From assembly GCA_003235365.1 (NCBI GenBank), contig QJWJ01000243.1:1-52741 (forward strand): a stretch of DNA of 52,741 nt. Direction: 5' to 3'. Source of the DNA: Deltaproteobacteria bacterium (GTDB taxonomy: Bacteria > Myxococcota_A > Polyangia > Polyangiales > Polyangiaceae). The notes under the pieces are model-generated. The model was not told where the DNA came from and did not search any database. It worked only from the letters and a program-made list of their open reading frames with translations. The position numbers and the translations under genes were made by a program. Each line of letters starts with the position of its first letter. Within the stretch, counting starts at the first letter, position 1. Shown here piece after piece: positions 1 to 9,319 of this stretch.

Positions 1-1964
1 TCGATGGCCCGCGTCGTCGGGTAGTAACCGGGAGCGGCAATCTTGAGCGTGATGGGGCCTGCGGGCACGTCCGCAACTTCGATCGCTCCGGACTCGTCTG
101 CCTGAAGCGTGATCGAACGACCATCCGCCGTCGACGGCGTAACCGAGGCTGCGGGAACGACATCGCCGCTGGCAGCATCGGTTACCTGCACGCTCAGCGT
201 CCCCAACTTGGGCTTCAGCGACAACTCACAGCGGACTTGCGTTACGCGCGGGCTGCCGTCGTCAGCCGGGCTGGCCTCGGCAACGGGCGCTTCCGCGGGT
301 GGTGGCGCTCCGTCAGCAAGAGGAACGTCCGCCGGCAGGTTGCTGTCCGTCGGTGCCGCAGCGGCGGCGGTCGCGGGCGCTGCGTTGGGATCGATGGTCA
401 CTGCGCACGTGCCCGAGACGTAGCCGGGGGCACTGACCTGAAGCACGTAGTCACCCGGTTCCAGATCGGCGCTGCGGAAGGCGCCTTGCGCATCGGCAAC
501 CATGCCCGTCAGCGGGCGGCCATCGAAGCGCAAGATGGCGTCCGCGACGGGCGCTTCACTGCCCTTCTCGACCACCAAACCTTCAATCACGTAGCGCGGC
601 GGCAATGCGGGCTTCTCCTCCTCGGGCGGAGGCGGAGCAGCGACTTTGACGCGTTCGATGCGCGGCTCTGTATCGGCTGCGTACGCAATGCCGAAGTGGA
701 GGTTCCAGGGAGACTCGGGCTGCACCTCGTCCCAGAACGGCGCCTTGAGTCCACCGGTGCCGATGTCCCACGCCGCGTGGAACGACAATCCATCGAGGAA
801 CGCGAAGACGCGCGCCCCCAGAGTCAACCGCGACGGCGCCCCCGTGAACGAACCTGCGTCCTGCAAACACGCGTCGCCGGCGTGCACGTCGTTCTGCAGA
901 CAGGTGTAGTCCTGGCGGTTCGACGGAATGTCGACCGACCACTCGATGTACGGCCTGACGGCTTCGAACATGCCCTCGATGCCCAGCGCGGGCACCAAAC
1001 GATCGAGGCGATTGACGTTCAAGCCGTAGCGCTCGATGCGCGTGATGTTGCGGCGTCGTTGCCGTTCGATGTCTCGCACCAGGATGGCCGAGTTGTCGAA
1101 GATGTAGCTCACGTTGAAGTTCACCCGCAGCGGCACCCGATCCTCGGGCTTGCTGGTGTTGGCGAAGTCGAGCGTCGACAGACCACGCAACGCAAAGCTC
1201 GTGCCGTCGATACCGACGCCACCGGTACCGTTGAGCATCCACATCTCGACGGCACCGCCAGCAGAAAACACGCTATCCGGCACGCGCGGCATGAACGCTT
1301 TGACACCCCACGTGGAATCACCCAACACCTGGAGCAGCTCGGGATCGCCACGCGTGTTGGACGTCGCCGTGGAGTGAATTCCCAGATAGGCCTCGAGGAA
1401 CTCGAACGGGGTCGCACTCAACTGCACGCTCGCCCCAACCCGACTGACGTCGTCGGGTGTCGAGCTCAGGCCGCCCTCGGTGTCGGCGCACTGTGGGCAC
1501 AGGAACGTATCGGTCGACATGTAGCTGCCGAGAATGGAAAACCGAAACGAGCCTACCGGACCCGAGCCCGCCGTGTGCGTTCGGAAGATACCGGTGGAAC
1601 CGAGCTGGCTGTTCTGGTTGTGCAGATCCCACAGCCGCGCTTCTTGCTGCGCCTCGAGCTTGGCGAACTCCTCTTCGCTCATCGCGTCCGGATCCGCAGC
1701 GGCTGTCGCGGCGCCCGGTTCATCCATGACTGGAGCAGCCGGCTCGTCACTTGCTGGTTCCGGGTTATCAGCCACCGGCGCCGCAGGCGGGGGGGCCTCG
1801 GCCGCCGGGGGCGGAGCTTCAGCCGGGGGCGGAGCCGCCGGTGGTGGCGGCGGGGGAACCGGCCCCGCGGGTCCCGGCGGCGGCGGTACCTGCGCAAACG
1901 CGGACCCAGATACCCCCAACGTCAAACAGACAGACAAAGCCCAAACACGGGCGTGGCGAGTCAT
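1..1964 (-). CDS. Outer-membrane protein with proline-rich N-terminus and carboxypeptidase-regulatory-like repeats (3' end outside window)
   Basis: About 654 codons are present and the reading frame is still open at base 1, so the C-terminus is missing. Residues 1-25 form a Sec signal peptide ending AFA|Q, followed by a Pro/Ala-rich stretch to about residue 80. Residues 110-430 alternate short polar and hydrophobic segments (SFRFSILGSYMS, LRVNFNVSYIF) as in an outer-membrane barrel. Residues about 457-513 and 585-654 look like two carboxypeptidase-regulatory-like/PEGA folds, each ending in the typical APGY turn. The ATG at 1962-1964 is preceded by AAGGGGA, a fair ribosome site. In myxobacteria such architectures often end in an OmpA peptidoglycan-binding domain; that is a guess because the end is absent. 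The role is probably structural in the outer membrane. Confidence 0.75.
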   Translation of the reverse strand, partial: MTRHARVWALSVCLTLGVSGSAFAQVPPPPGPAGPVPPPPPPAAPPPAEAPPPAAEAPPPAAPVADNPEPASDEPAAPVMDEPGAATAAADPDAMSEEEFAKLEAQQEARLWDLHNQNSQLGSTGIFRTHTAGSGPVGSFRFSILGSYMSTDTFLCPQCADTEGGLSSTPDDVSRVGASVQLSATPFEFLEAYLGIHSTATSNTRGDPELLQVLGDSTWGVKAFMPRVPDSVFSAGGAVEMWMLNGTGGVGIDGTSFALRGLSTLDFANTSKPEDRVPLRVNFNVSYIFDNSAILVRDIERQRRRNITRIERYGLNVNRLDRLVPALGIEGMFEAVRPYIEWSVDIPSNRQDYTCLQNDVHAGDACLQDAGSFTGAPSRLTLGARVFAFLDGLSFHAAWDIGTGGLKAPFWDEVQPESPWNLHFGIAYAADTEPRIERVKVAAPPPPEEEKPALPPRYVIEGLVVEKGSEAPVADAILRFDGRPLTGMVADAQGAFRSADLEPGDYVLQVSAPGYVSGTCAVTIDPNAAPATAAAAAPTDSNLPADVPLADGAPPPAEAPVAEASPADDGSPRVTQVRCELSLKPKLGTLSVQVTDAASGDVVPAASVTPSTADGRSITLQADESGAIEVADVPAGPITLKIAAPGYYPTTRAI

Positions 1965-2361
1965 CGGTGATCTTTCCCCTTGGAAGCGAGCAGCACTTTG
2001 GTTCAGTGCGCTTGTAACATCCCCGCCGGAGCGCTGGAAACGCTTGAAATGACGCTGGTTTCGGTGAAACAGCCGGTTCACAGGCCGGACATCGTAAACT
2101 GGAAGATATTCCTCTGTGATTTTGACATGTTGAGGGCGTATCCACGGTTTGTTCGTCGAGCCGCTGAACATTGAAACACCTGGGCGACCGTCACGCAGCC
2201 TCACCCCGCGGAACGGTCAGAGCGCGACTCCACACTGCCAGTGAACACCCACGTCAGCGATCCGCCGGCACCCGACGCGCAGAGCGGCGCGCAACGACGC
2301 AGCGTGCCCCGCCCCAGCGAGAAATTCGAGCATCGCTATCCAGGCGACTAGACTCGACGCC
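1965..2361. other. Intergenic region between divergent genes
   Basis: A gap of about 400 bases separates the truncated outer-membrane gene and the ABC ATPase, which are transcribed away from each other, so it must hold both promoters. It is locally more AT-rich around 2085-2130. I found no convincing -35/-10 pair, no tRNA and no credible small gene. The short open frames in it lack ribosome sites and codon bias. Confidence 0.5.
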
Positions 2362-3330
2362 GTGAGCCAGCCGCTGATCGAAGTGTCACAACTACGCAAG
2401 ACCTACCGCCAGGGGTTCTGGATGCGGAAGGTGGAAGCAGTTCGCGGCATCTCGTTCGCGGTTCCCGACGGTGACGTGTTCGGTTTCCTCGGTCCCAACG
2501 GCGCAGGCAAGACCACGACGATCAAGGTGCTGACGGGTTTGATCCGAGCCACGTCAGGTACGGCCACGTTGTTCGGCGGTGCCGTCGACGATGCCAACGT
2601 GCGGCGGCAGCTCGGTTTTCTGCCGGAGAACCCGTACGTGTACCCTTACCTCACCCCCCGCGAATTCGTGCGCCTCAGTGGGCAGCTTTCCGGTCTTCGC
2701 GGTACTGCGCTGAGGGATCGCGTCGAGGCCGTGCTGACTCGCGTCGGCATGGCCTACGCCGCCGACCGCGCCGTGCGGCGCCTGTCGAAGGGCATGCTGC
2801 AACGAACGGGTTTGGCGGCGGCGCTGGTTGCCGATCCACAACTGTTAATCCTCGACGAGCCCATGAGCGGGCTCGATCCAGTCGGGCGCAAGGAGGTTCG
2901 CGATCTCATCCTCGACGAGAGGGCAAACGGCCGTACCATCTTCTTCTCGACACACATCCTCACCGACGTCGAGACGATGTGTGACCGCGTCGCGATCCTC
3001 CGTCGCGGACGAGTCGTGGTATCCGGCAAATTGCGCGAGCTGCTCAATCGATCGGTACAGCTCACCGAGTTGATGCTGCGCAGCGGATCCGAAGGCTTCG
3101 AACGCGTGTGCGGGGCAGAGCACGTGGAGGTCCACAAGTCGGACCAGGGCTGGCGGATGAACATCGAAGGAGAAGCGCGACTACAGCGTCTGCTCAGCGC
3201 GGCCCTCGCCGATGACCTCACCGTCGTATCCGTGATCCCGCGCCACGAGACCCTCGAAGCCTTGTTCGTGCGCAAAGCCATCGACGCCGGCTCCAGCTCG
3301 TCGGCTGCGGAACCAGAGCAACGAGAGTGA
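2362..3330 (+). CDS. ABC transporter ATP-binding protein (ABC-2/CcmA type), no adjacent permease
   Basis: This 322-residue protein is the nucleotide-binding subunit of an ABC exporter that hydrolyses ATP at the inner membrane. Walker A is GPNGAGKT at residues 44-51, the signature LSKGM is at 141-145, and Walker B LLILDEP begins at 161, followed by the D-loop SGLDP. A C-terminal extension of about 90 residues matches the regulatory tail of drug/gliding-type ABC-2 ATPases. The start is GTG. The next gene is convergent and encodes a flippase, so no ABC permease accompanies it here. The partner is either encoded elsewhere or across the left edge. Substrate unknown. Confidence 0.88.
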   Translation: MSQPLIEVSQLRKTYRQGFWMRKVEAVRGISFAVPDGDVFGFLGPNGAGKTTTIKVLTGLIRATSGTATLFGGAVDDANVRRQLGFLPENPYVYPYLTPREFVRLSGQLSGLRGTALRDRVEAVLTRVGMAYAADRAVRRLSKGMLQRTGLAAALVADPQLLILDEPMSGLDPVGRKEVRDLILDERANGRTIFFSTHILTDVETMCDRVAILRRGRVVVSGKLRELLNRSVQLTELMLRSGSEGFERVCGAEHVEVHKSDQGWRMNIEGEARLQRLLSAALADDLTVVSVIPRHETLEALFVRKAIDAGSSSSAAEPEQRE

Positions 3331-3337
3331 ACCCGCC

Positions 3338-4951
3338 TCAGCGACCCGCCACGGCGCGGATGCGCTTCCAGTCGTCCTTGCCCAGCTCGCCGAGCAACAC
3401 GAGCAGCGCGACGTAGGCGACGCCGAACGCCGCGCTGACGCCGACGGTCGCGACGCGCCCGAAAGCCGGCAACTGGTGCCCCAAAGCGATCAACAGCGCG
3501 GTGGCGGCCACGACGCGCAGGGCCACCTTGGCCGAGAGCGCGATGCCGGCAGCACGATGAACCAAGACCGCTGCAACCACCGCAGCCAGCAGCATGCCGG
3601 CGCTGGTCGCCATCGCGGTGCGCACGAGCAACAGCGAGCCAAACTCGGTGCCGTGCACCCACAGCCAGTTCAGCGCCAGCACGCAGCCCAACGCACCACC
3701 CGTCACGAGCAGCGCCTGCCACTGTTTACCCAAACCATTGAGCACCGTCGTGAACACGCCGAACAGCGCGAAGGTCGCCAGCCCCGGGGTGAGCACTTGC
3801 ATGCTCGCCGTACCGAGCTCGGCGAACTGGGGCGGGAACACCAGCCGGAGCAAGCTCTCAGACAGGCCGCCACTGATGCACACGACGAGCCCCATCACAA
3901 TCGCCGCGATGCGTGTGCCCTCGCGCACCGTGCGTTTGACCGCCTGATGGTCGTGTTTGGCGTGAGCACTGGCGAGCAGCGGGAACAACACGAAGGTGAT
4001 GCCGATCAACAGCTGGTATGGCAAAAAGCCGAACAACTGCCCAGCATTGTACGCACCCACCAAGGCGTCTGCCGCCTGGGGTTCGAGGCCGCTTTGCTCC
4101 GCAGCCCGCGTGGCAAACGCGCGCAGCGTGTTGGTATCGGCTTGCAGCAACAGGTTCAACACGACCTGCGCGACGATCACCGGGACGATGAAACCGAGGT
4201 GCTCCTTGACGGTCAGCTTGGTTCGCCCCGCCTTGCCGATGCCCACCAGCACGAGGCTGATCACCACCATCATCAGCGCGATCCCGGCGAAGCCCCAACT
4301 GGCGCCTTCGACAGCCGCAATCGGGCCACCGTCGAGGCACAGCCACGCGCCGGCAAACAACGCCACGGTGCGCAGCGTCGCCGCCAGCACGTCGAGCCCC
4401 GCCTGAGACTTGAACCGGCGCATGCCGTTGAGCACGCCCACGAACGGCGCATAGCTGCCATAAAAGAACACGACGAGGCTCAGCACGCGCAACGTCGGAA
4501 CCAGGTATTCGCTGTTGAGCCCGCGCCCCACGTACGGTGCCGCGACGAAGAACCCGCCGGCAACCGTTGCGGAAAGCGCCCAGTGGAGCAGTAGCCCGAG
4601 CCGAATCGCCGCAGGCCGCTCCGCTTCGTCGACGCGACTGACAGCGCGACTCATGCCTTGCACGCCAGCGGTGACCATCGGATTGTAGGTGATGCTCGCT
4701 GGTGACAAAGCACCACGCAAGGCGCCATAGCCGTCACCGAGCAACCAGCTGAGGACAATCTGTTGTCCCAGCCCCAACACCAAGAAGTACAGCTTGGCCG
4801 CCGACAAGGCGACGCCCGCTCGCCCCGCGTCTCGAGTCCCGGGCTGGACGTGAATCGCCGTCGAACCGGCCTCGGCGGACGTGGCTGCGCCGCCGGTCGA
4901 CTCGCTGGATTCGCTCACGCCTCCTGCGCCTGGCTGCTCTTCACTCCTCAT
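3338..4951 (-). CDS. MOP-superfamily polysaccharide/lipid flippase (SpoVB/Wzx/MurJ-like)
   Basis: A polytopic membrane protein of 537 residues with roughly 12-14 hydrophobic segments. Early motifs such as ALRGALSPASI followed by AGVQGMSRAVSR resemble the SpoVB/Wzx branch of the oligosaccharidyl-lipid flippases, and the C-terminal half matches a polysaccharide-synthesis C-terminal domain. These proteins flip undecaprenyl-linked glycans or lipid II across the inner membrane. I cannot separate MurJ from Wzx by eye. The chosen ATG at 4949-4951 overlaps the end of rbfA by 11 bases; the frame is open further upstream, but only inside rbfA. It sits last in the rimP-nusA-infB-rbfA operon, in the position where many bacteria carry truB. 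Confidence 0.78.
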   Translation of the reverse strand: MRSEEQPGAGGVSESSESTGGAATSAEAGSTAIHVQPGTRDAGRAGVALSAAKLYFLVLGLGQQIVLSWLLGDGYGALRGALSPASITYNPMVTAGVQGMSRAVSRVDEAERPAAIRLGLLLHWALSATVAGGFFVAAPYVGRGLNSEYLVPTLRVLSLVVFFYGSYAPFVGVLNGMRRFKSQAGLDVLAATLRTVALFAGAWLCLDGGPIAAVEGASWGFAGIALMMVVISLVLVGIGKAGRTKLTVKEHLGFIVPVIVAQVVLNLLLQADTNTLRAFATRAAEQSGLEPQAADALVGAYNAGQLFGFLPYQLLIGITFVLFPLLASAHAKHDHQAVKRTVREGTRIAAIVMGLVVCISGGLSESLLRLVFPPQFAELGTASMQVLTPGLATFALFGVFTTVLNGLGKQWQALLVTGGALGCVLALNWLWVHGTEFGSLLLVRTAMATSAGMLLAAVVAAVLVHRAAGIALSAKVALRVVAATALLIALGHQLPAFGRVATVGVSAAFGVAYVALLVLLGELGKDDWKRIRAVAGR

Positions 4952-5309
4952 CGCTGCGTTCTTGGCGAATTTCCTCGAGCAGTTCGTCGACGCGAGCTCG
5001 CTTGTCGGGTCCTTCGTCGTAGTGGAAGCGCAGGTCGGGCACACGTTTGAGGCGCAACTGCCCCGCCAGCCCCCGCCGCAATCGCCCGGCGGAGCGCTGC
5101 AGCGTCGAAACCAGACCGCGCACCTGTCGCTCGTCGAGCGGTTGCATGCTGCGGACGTACACGTCGGCCAATCCCAGGTCGGGGGTGGTCTCGACGCGTG
5201 TGATCACGGTGCCGACCAGACGCGGATCGGACAGCTCACGCATCAAGCTCGCCGACAGTCGATCTCGAATGTCTTCGGCGATGCGCTTGGGCCTGCGACC
5301 GTCGCTCAC
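4941..5309 (-). CDS. rbfA: Ribosome-binding factor A
   Basis: This 122-residue protein has the usual RbfA length and a type II KH-like fold. It opens with RRPKRIAEDIRDRLS and continues with DPRLVGTVITRVETTPDL and VYVRSM, all typical of the family. RbfA assists late maturation of the 30S subunit, including 16S rRNA 5'-end processing and cold adaptation. The start is GTG and overlaps the ylxP stop in a GTGA quartet. A GGAGGAAGG-type ribosome site lies just upstream inside ylxP, so translation is coupled. The end overlaps the flippase start by 11 bases. Confidence 0.95.
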   Translation of the reverse strand: MSDGRRPKRIAEDIRDRLSASLMRELSDPRLVGTVITRVETTPDLGLADVYVRSMQPLDERQVRGLVSTLQRSAGRLRRGLAGQLRLKRVPDLRFHYDEGPDKRARVDELLEEIRQERSDEE

Positions 5310-5638
5310 CCTTCCTCCGATAGCTTCAGATCCAGGCCGCTTCCCCCCTTGCCGAAGGAAAACACCTGGCTGCGATAGTCGGCCAAGATCGCGTTGGGGA
5401 GATTCGATGCCATCGATCTCACGCTGTCCATCAAGTCGTGACAGACGGCAGCGTCGTTGGACACGACGCTCACGCCGAGCCGGGCGACTTGCAGTTTGCT
5501 GCCGTCATCGAGCTCCGCTGCGGAAATGCCCATGCGCGCTTTGACCCGATCCTTGAAGCTCTTGATCACCATACGCCGGTCCTTGAGCGAACGCGCTCCA
5601 GGAACTTGAAGCACGATCCTCGCGGCACCGACGTACAT
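5306..5638 (-). CDS. ylxP: DUF503 family protein (YlxP-like)
   Basis: A small protein of 110 residues recognised as DUF503. It begins MYVGAARIVLQVPGARSLKD, followed by RRMVIKSFKDRVKARMG, and then carries the conserved VARLGVSVVSND segment. Bacillus ylxP lies in the same place between infB and rbfA and has been linked to ribosome maturation, but its biochemical activity is uncertain. The gene starts 23 bases after infB ends and overlaps rbfA by 4 bases, consistent with one transcript. Confidence 0.88.
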   Translation of the reverse strand: MYVGAARIVLQVPGARSLKDRRMVIKSFKDRVKARMGISAAELDDGSKLQVARLGVSVVSNDAAVCHDLMDSVRSMASNLPNAILADYRSQVFSFGKGGSGLDLKLSEEG

Positions 5639-5661
5639 GACCCGCTAGTTCAGTGCGCGTC

Positions 5662-8511
5662 TCACAGCGTGGGACGCACCTCTTTGACCTCGAAAGCGGC
5701 GATCATGTCGCCCTCTTGCAGGTCGTTGAAGCCCTGGAACGAGATACCGCAATCCAACCCTTCGCGCACCTCTTTGGCATCGTCTTTGAAGCGCTTGAGA
5801 CTGTCGAGCTTGCCTTCCCAGATCACGTCGGAAGCACGGCGCAGGCGAACGAGTGCGTTGCGTCGAACCACGCCCTTGACCACCATGCAGCCGGCGACCA
5901 CGCCTGCCTTGGACACCTTGAAGATCTTGCGAACCTCTGCCTCACCGATGGCTTCTTCGACCAACGTGGGGGCGAGCAAGCCTTCCATCGACTTCTTCAC
6001 GTCGTCGGTGACGTCGTAGATGACCGTGTAGTGCCGGATCTCCACGCCTTCGCGGTGCGCCAGATCGCGTGCCTTGCCCGCCGGGCGAGTGTTGAAGCCG
6101 ACGATCAGCGCGCCGGAGGCAACCGCCAGGTTTACGTCACCCTCGGTGATCGCACCGACGCCCGAATGCACTACGGTGACCTTCACCTTGTCGGTGCTCA
6201 TCTTCTCGAGCGCCGTGTTGACGGCCTCGACCGACCCCTGAACGTCGGCCTTGACGATCAGCTTGAGCTCCTCCTGATCGGACTGCGCCATGCGCCGGGC
6301 GAGCTCTTCGAGAGACACCTTGGTGGTCGCGCCCATCGAGCGCTCGGCGACCTTGTCGCGGCGCTGCTCGGCGATTTGCTGAGCCTTCTTGGCGTCTTGC
6401 ACGGCGTCGACGGTGTCGCCCGCGCTCGGGACCTCGCTCAAACCGATGACCGCCACGGGCATCGACGGGCCAGCTTCGGAGACGTTGCGACCATTGTCGT
6501 CCAACATCGCGCGAACGCGACCCCACGAGTTGCCCAGCAGGATGCCATCGCCCTTGCGCAGCGTGCCGTCGGTGACGAGCACCGTAGCCACCGGCCCCCG
6601 ACCGCGATCGAGCTTGGCTTCGATCACCGTGCCGCGAGCGTGCCGCTTGGGGTTGGCGCGCAGATCCAAAACCTCGGACTGCAACAAGACGCTCTCGAGC
6701 AGATTTTCGATGCCGTCCCCGGTGTGGGCGGATACTTCACAGAACATGGTGTCGCCGCCCCACTCTTCGGGGGTCAGGCCCGCTTCGGCCAGTTCGCGAC
6801 GGACGCGCTCGGGCTGAGAGTCGGGTTTGTCGATCTTGTTGACCGCTACGACGATCGGACACTTCGCTTCGCGTGCGTGGGTGATGGCTTCCTTGGTTTG
6901 CGGCATCACACCGTCGTCGGCCGCGACCACCAGCACGACCACGTCCGTGCACTGTGCACCGCGAGCACGCATCTGCGTGAACGCTTCGTGACCGGGCGTG
7001 TCGAGGAAAGTGATGCGCCCATGTGACGTCTTGACCGAGTAAGCGCCGATGTGCTGCGTGATGCCGCCCGCTTCGCCAGACGCCACCGACGCCTTGCGGA
7101 TGCGGTCGAGCAAGCTGGTCTTGCCGTGATCGACGTGGCCCATCACGGTGACGACTGGCGGCCGAGGTACACGGTCGGTGTCTTCCTCGTCCATGTCGCC
7201 GCCCTGTGCTGCCGCAATCGCTTCGTCTTCGCTGACCGCGACGTCTTCGACGTTCCAACCGAACTCGCCAGCGACGATCTTCGCCGTGTCGACGTCCAGG
7301 GTGGTGTTGATGTTCACCCCGGTCATGCCCAGGCTCATCAGCTTCATGAGCATTTCGGCAGCTTTGATGCCCATCTTCTGCGCGAGCACCTGCAGGGGAA
7401 CCGTCGCCTCGATCTTGACGACCTTCTTGTGCGCGGAGCGTTCTTGCGTCGAGGAATTGACGACCCCACCGCGCTTCTGGCCAAACTGACCCATGCCGCG
7501 ACGCGGGCCGCGACCCATGCGTCCTCCGGGACCACCAGGTCCGCCGGGGCCCATCGGACCGCGTCGACCACCGGGGCCGCCCAGCTTGGCATCGTACTGG
7601 ACGCGCCGGGGCGTCATGCCGCCGCGCGGCGGCTGAGGCATGGGAACGCCGGGGCGACCTTCCCAAACGTCGATACCGGTCTTGGGGGGACTGGAGGGGC
7701 GTTTGACCGCTGAGGTGGCCGCTGCTGGAGCAGGGGCGGCCGCCGCGGGTGCGGGCCGAGGTGCCGGGGCTGCTGCGGAGGCCGGAGCCGGCGCAGAACG
7801 CTGCGGAGCCGGCGCAGGGGCGGCAGCCGCGGCTGGAGGTGCAGCGGGTGCAGGCGTTGGGGGTGCAGCCGCAGCGGCTGGCGCAGGGGCGGCAGCCGGT
7901 TGCTGTGCGGGCGCTGGAGCCTGTGCCGGCGGCTGGACACGCTCGGGCGGCGCCTCAGCGGGAACCGAAGCTGCGCTCGGCTCGGCAACCGTTTCAGCTG
8001 CGGCTGCGGCTGCGGACGCAGCCGGCTGCGCGGGTGCTTCGGGGACGGGCGCCGGAGCTGCGGCCGCAGCGACGGGCTCTGGCGCAGCCGTGGGAGCGGG
8101 CTCGCTCGGCGCGGGGGGAGGAGGCGCAGGTGCCGGTGGTGGTGGCGCGGCCGGAGCTGCGGCCGCGGGCGCGGCGATTCTCCCCCGACGCACCGGAGGA
8201 GTCGCGGCCACCTCGCTCGGCGCTGGCGCCGCTCGCGACGAACTGGCTTCGCCGTTCGAACTGGAGCGCTTTCCGCGCCGGATGATCACCGCGCCAGCGC
8301 TGCCGGTCGGTCGCACCCGCTCTTCGACGACGCGTGTGTCGTCATCCGACTGCTTCGACAAATGGCGTCGCACACGGTCGACCTGCTCCGGTGCAACGGC
8401 ACTCATGTGGTTGCGCACTTCCGTCGCACCCAGCGACTGAAACAACGCCACCAGGGACTTGTTGTCCATCCCCAGTTCCTTAGCGACCATGTAAACGCGA
8501 AGCTTACTCAT
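5662..8511 (-). CDS. infB: Translation initiation factor IF-2
   Basis: 949 residues. The N-terminal IF2_N module ([19 protein letters not shown]) is followed by a linker of about 160 Ala/Pro-rich residues (roughly 108-270) and a Gly/Arg/Met-rich stretch (about 310-350). The GTPase core has GHVDHGKT at about 458-465, DTPGHEAFT, and NKIDKP as the guanine-specificity motif. Domains II-IV and the fMet-tRNA-binding C-terminus complete the protein, which is cytoplasmic and places initiator tRNA on the 30S subunit. The ATG at 8509-8511 has GGAGG four bases upstream (8516-8520) and overlaps the preceding stop in ATGA. The extended linker is long even for the family, as in other myxobacteria. Confidence 0.98.
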   Translation of the reverse strand: MSKLRVYMVAKELGMDNKSLVALFQSLGATEVRNHMSAVAPEQVDRVRRHLSKQSDDDTRVVEERVRPTGSAGAVIIRRGKRSSSNGEASSSRAAPAPSEVAATPPVRRGRIAAPAAAAPAAPPPPAPAPPPPAPSEPAPTAAPEPVAAAAAPAPVPEAPAQPAASAAAAAAETVAEPSAASVPAEAPPERVQPPAQAPAPAQQPAAAPAPAAAAAPPTPAPAAPPAAAAAPAPAPQRSAPAPASAAAPAPRPAPAAAAPAPAAATSAVKRPSSPPKTGIDVWEGRPGVPMPQPPRGGMTPRRVQYDAKLGGPGGRRGPMGPGGPGGPGGRMGRGPRRGMGQFGQKRGGVVNSSTQERSAHKKVVKIEATVPLQVLAQKMGIKAAEMLMKLMSLGMTGVNINTTLDVDTAKIVAGEFGWNVEDVAVSEDEAIAAAQGGDMDEEDTDRVPRPPVVTVMGHVDHGKTSLLDRIRKASVASGEAGGITQHIGAYSVKTSHGRITFLDTPGHEAFTQMRARGAQCTDVVVLVVAADDGVMPQTKEAITHAREAKCPIVVAVNKIDKPDSQPERVRRELAEAGLTPEEWGGDTMFCEVSAHTGDGIENLLESVLLQSEVLDLRANPKRHARGTVIEAKLDRGRGPVATVLVTDGTLRKGDGILLGNSWGRVRAMLDDNGRNVSEAGPSMPVAVIGLSEVPSAGDTVDAVQDAKKAQQIAEQRRDKVAERSMGATTKVSLEELARRMAQSDQEELKLIVKADVQGSVEAVNTALEKMSTDKVKVTVVHSGVGAITEGDVNLAVASGALIVGFNTRPAGKARDLAHREGVEIRHYTVIYDVTDDVKKSMEGLLAPTLVEEAIGEAEVRKIFKVSKAGVVAGCMVVKGVVRRNALVRLRRASDVIWEGKLDSLKRFKDDAKEVREGLDCGISFQGFNDLQEGDMIAAFEVKEVRPTL

Positions 8512-9248
8512 CGAACCTCCGACACGATATCTGCCGCACCGCAACCAGACACCGTTTGCGGTGCCAAGTTCAACAGCGCCAAGGTCTGAGCGATTCGCGT
8601 CGCCAGACCGTGTTCCATAATTGCCAAAATGGCGACGTCACCTCGACCCATCCAGGTCCCGTAACGTTCCTTGGTCCCCCAAATGACCAGTCGCCCCCGG
8701 GCGCCGAGCTCCGTCACGAACGGTGCGTTCGACAGCGACGGACTGTCCGCGGCCAGCAACACCAGCGAGGCAACAGCCGACTTCTCCCGCACCGAGTCAC
8801 GACCGAAGATCAATGCGCGACTCGCGCGCGCGGCGTGGATCAGACCCGCCAGACGACGCTCGGCCGCAGCGCGGATCTGCTCGAGCAGTTGCTCGGTCGA
8901 GACATCCACGCGGATGCGAAAACTGCGTGAGAAGCCGTGGCGAGCTGCCTTGTCGAGACACTCGATACGCGGATGCACCCACGCACCGCGCCCCCTGGCC
9001 CCACCTTTCAAGTCGATCGTCACCGGTGGCAGCGACGACGCGCCCGGCGAGGCACCGCCCTCGCCTGCGTGAACCCAACGCAGCACCTCGTGTTGCGCCG
9101 CGCGTTGACCGCAGCCGGCGCAGGTTCGAGTCGGCGCTGCCGTCGTTCCGCCTCGAGGCGACGGAGCGGCGCGCCCGCCACGCCGCGGTCCGGCCGAGCG
9201 CGTGCGCGCTGGCTTCGGGCGGCGTTCTGTGGCGAGTTGGACGTTCAT
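8508..9248 (-). CDS. YlxR (DUF448) domain fused to an L7Ae/YlxQ-like domain
   Basis: A 246-residue protein. Residues 41-46 are RTCAGC, the hallmark Cys pair of YlxR RNA-binding proteins, within a YlxR domain reaching about residue 110. The C-terminal half (about 125-245: LIHAARASRALIFGRDSV, then GRLVIWGTKE and GDVAILAI) resembles a ribosomal L7Ae/YlxQ fold. In Firmicutes ylxR and ylxQ are separate neighbours in this same nusA-infB interval, so this looks like a fusion of both. The role is probably RNA/RNase P or ribosome binding. An alternative TTG start at 9321-9323 would overlap the nusA stop (TTGA). I prefer the ATG at 9246-9248 because the intervening DNA is AT-rich and holds a hairpin-U element. 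Confidence 0.8.
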   Translation of the reverse strand: MNVQLATERRPKPARTRSAGPRRGGRAAPSPRGGTTAAPTRTCAGCGQRAAQHEVLRWVHAGEGGASPGASSLPPVTIDLKGGARGRGAWVHPRIECLDKAARHGFSRSFRIRVDVSTEQLLEQIRAAAERRLAGLIHAARASRALIFGRDSVREKSAVASLVLLAADSPSLSNAPFVTELGARGRLVIWGTKERYGTWMGRGDVAILAIMEHGLATRIAQTLALLNLAPQTVSGCGAADIVSEVR

Positions 9249-9270
9249 TGGTAGGTATTTGGATCTATCT

Positions 9271-9300
9271 AAAAAAGTTGACGACCGGGAGTACAGGTCG
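9271..9300 (-). terminator. Possible weak intrinsic terminator/attenuator between nusA and ylxR
   Basis: Read on the minus strand, a 5-bp stem CGACC/GGTCG with a 9-base loop (9282-9300) is followed after five bases by a run of six T (9271-9276). The stem is short and offset from the U-run, so it would be inefficient. It sits just after the nusA stop and may tune readthrough into infB. Confidence 0.3.
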
Positions 9301-9319
9301 GAGTACCGACGCGAACCGA

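Noticed and set aside
1965..2361. Small open frames in the intergenic gap at the left side
   Set aside because: No ribosome site, no motif, composition unlike neighbouring genes.
3476..4594. 372-codon open frame opposite the flippase
   Set aside because: Very His/Gln/Glu-rich shadow frame; the flippase on the other strand has clear membrane helices and family motifs.
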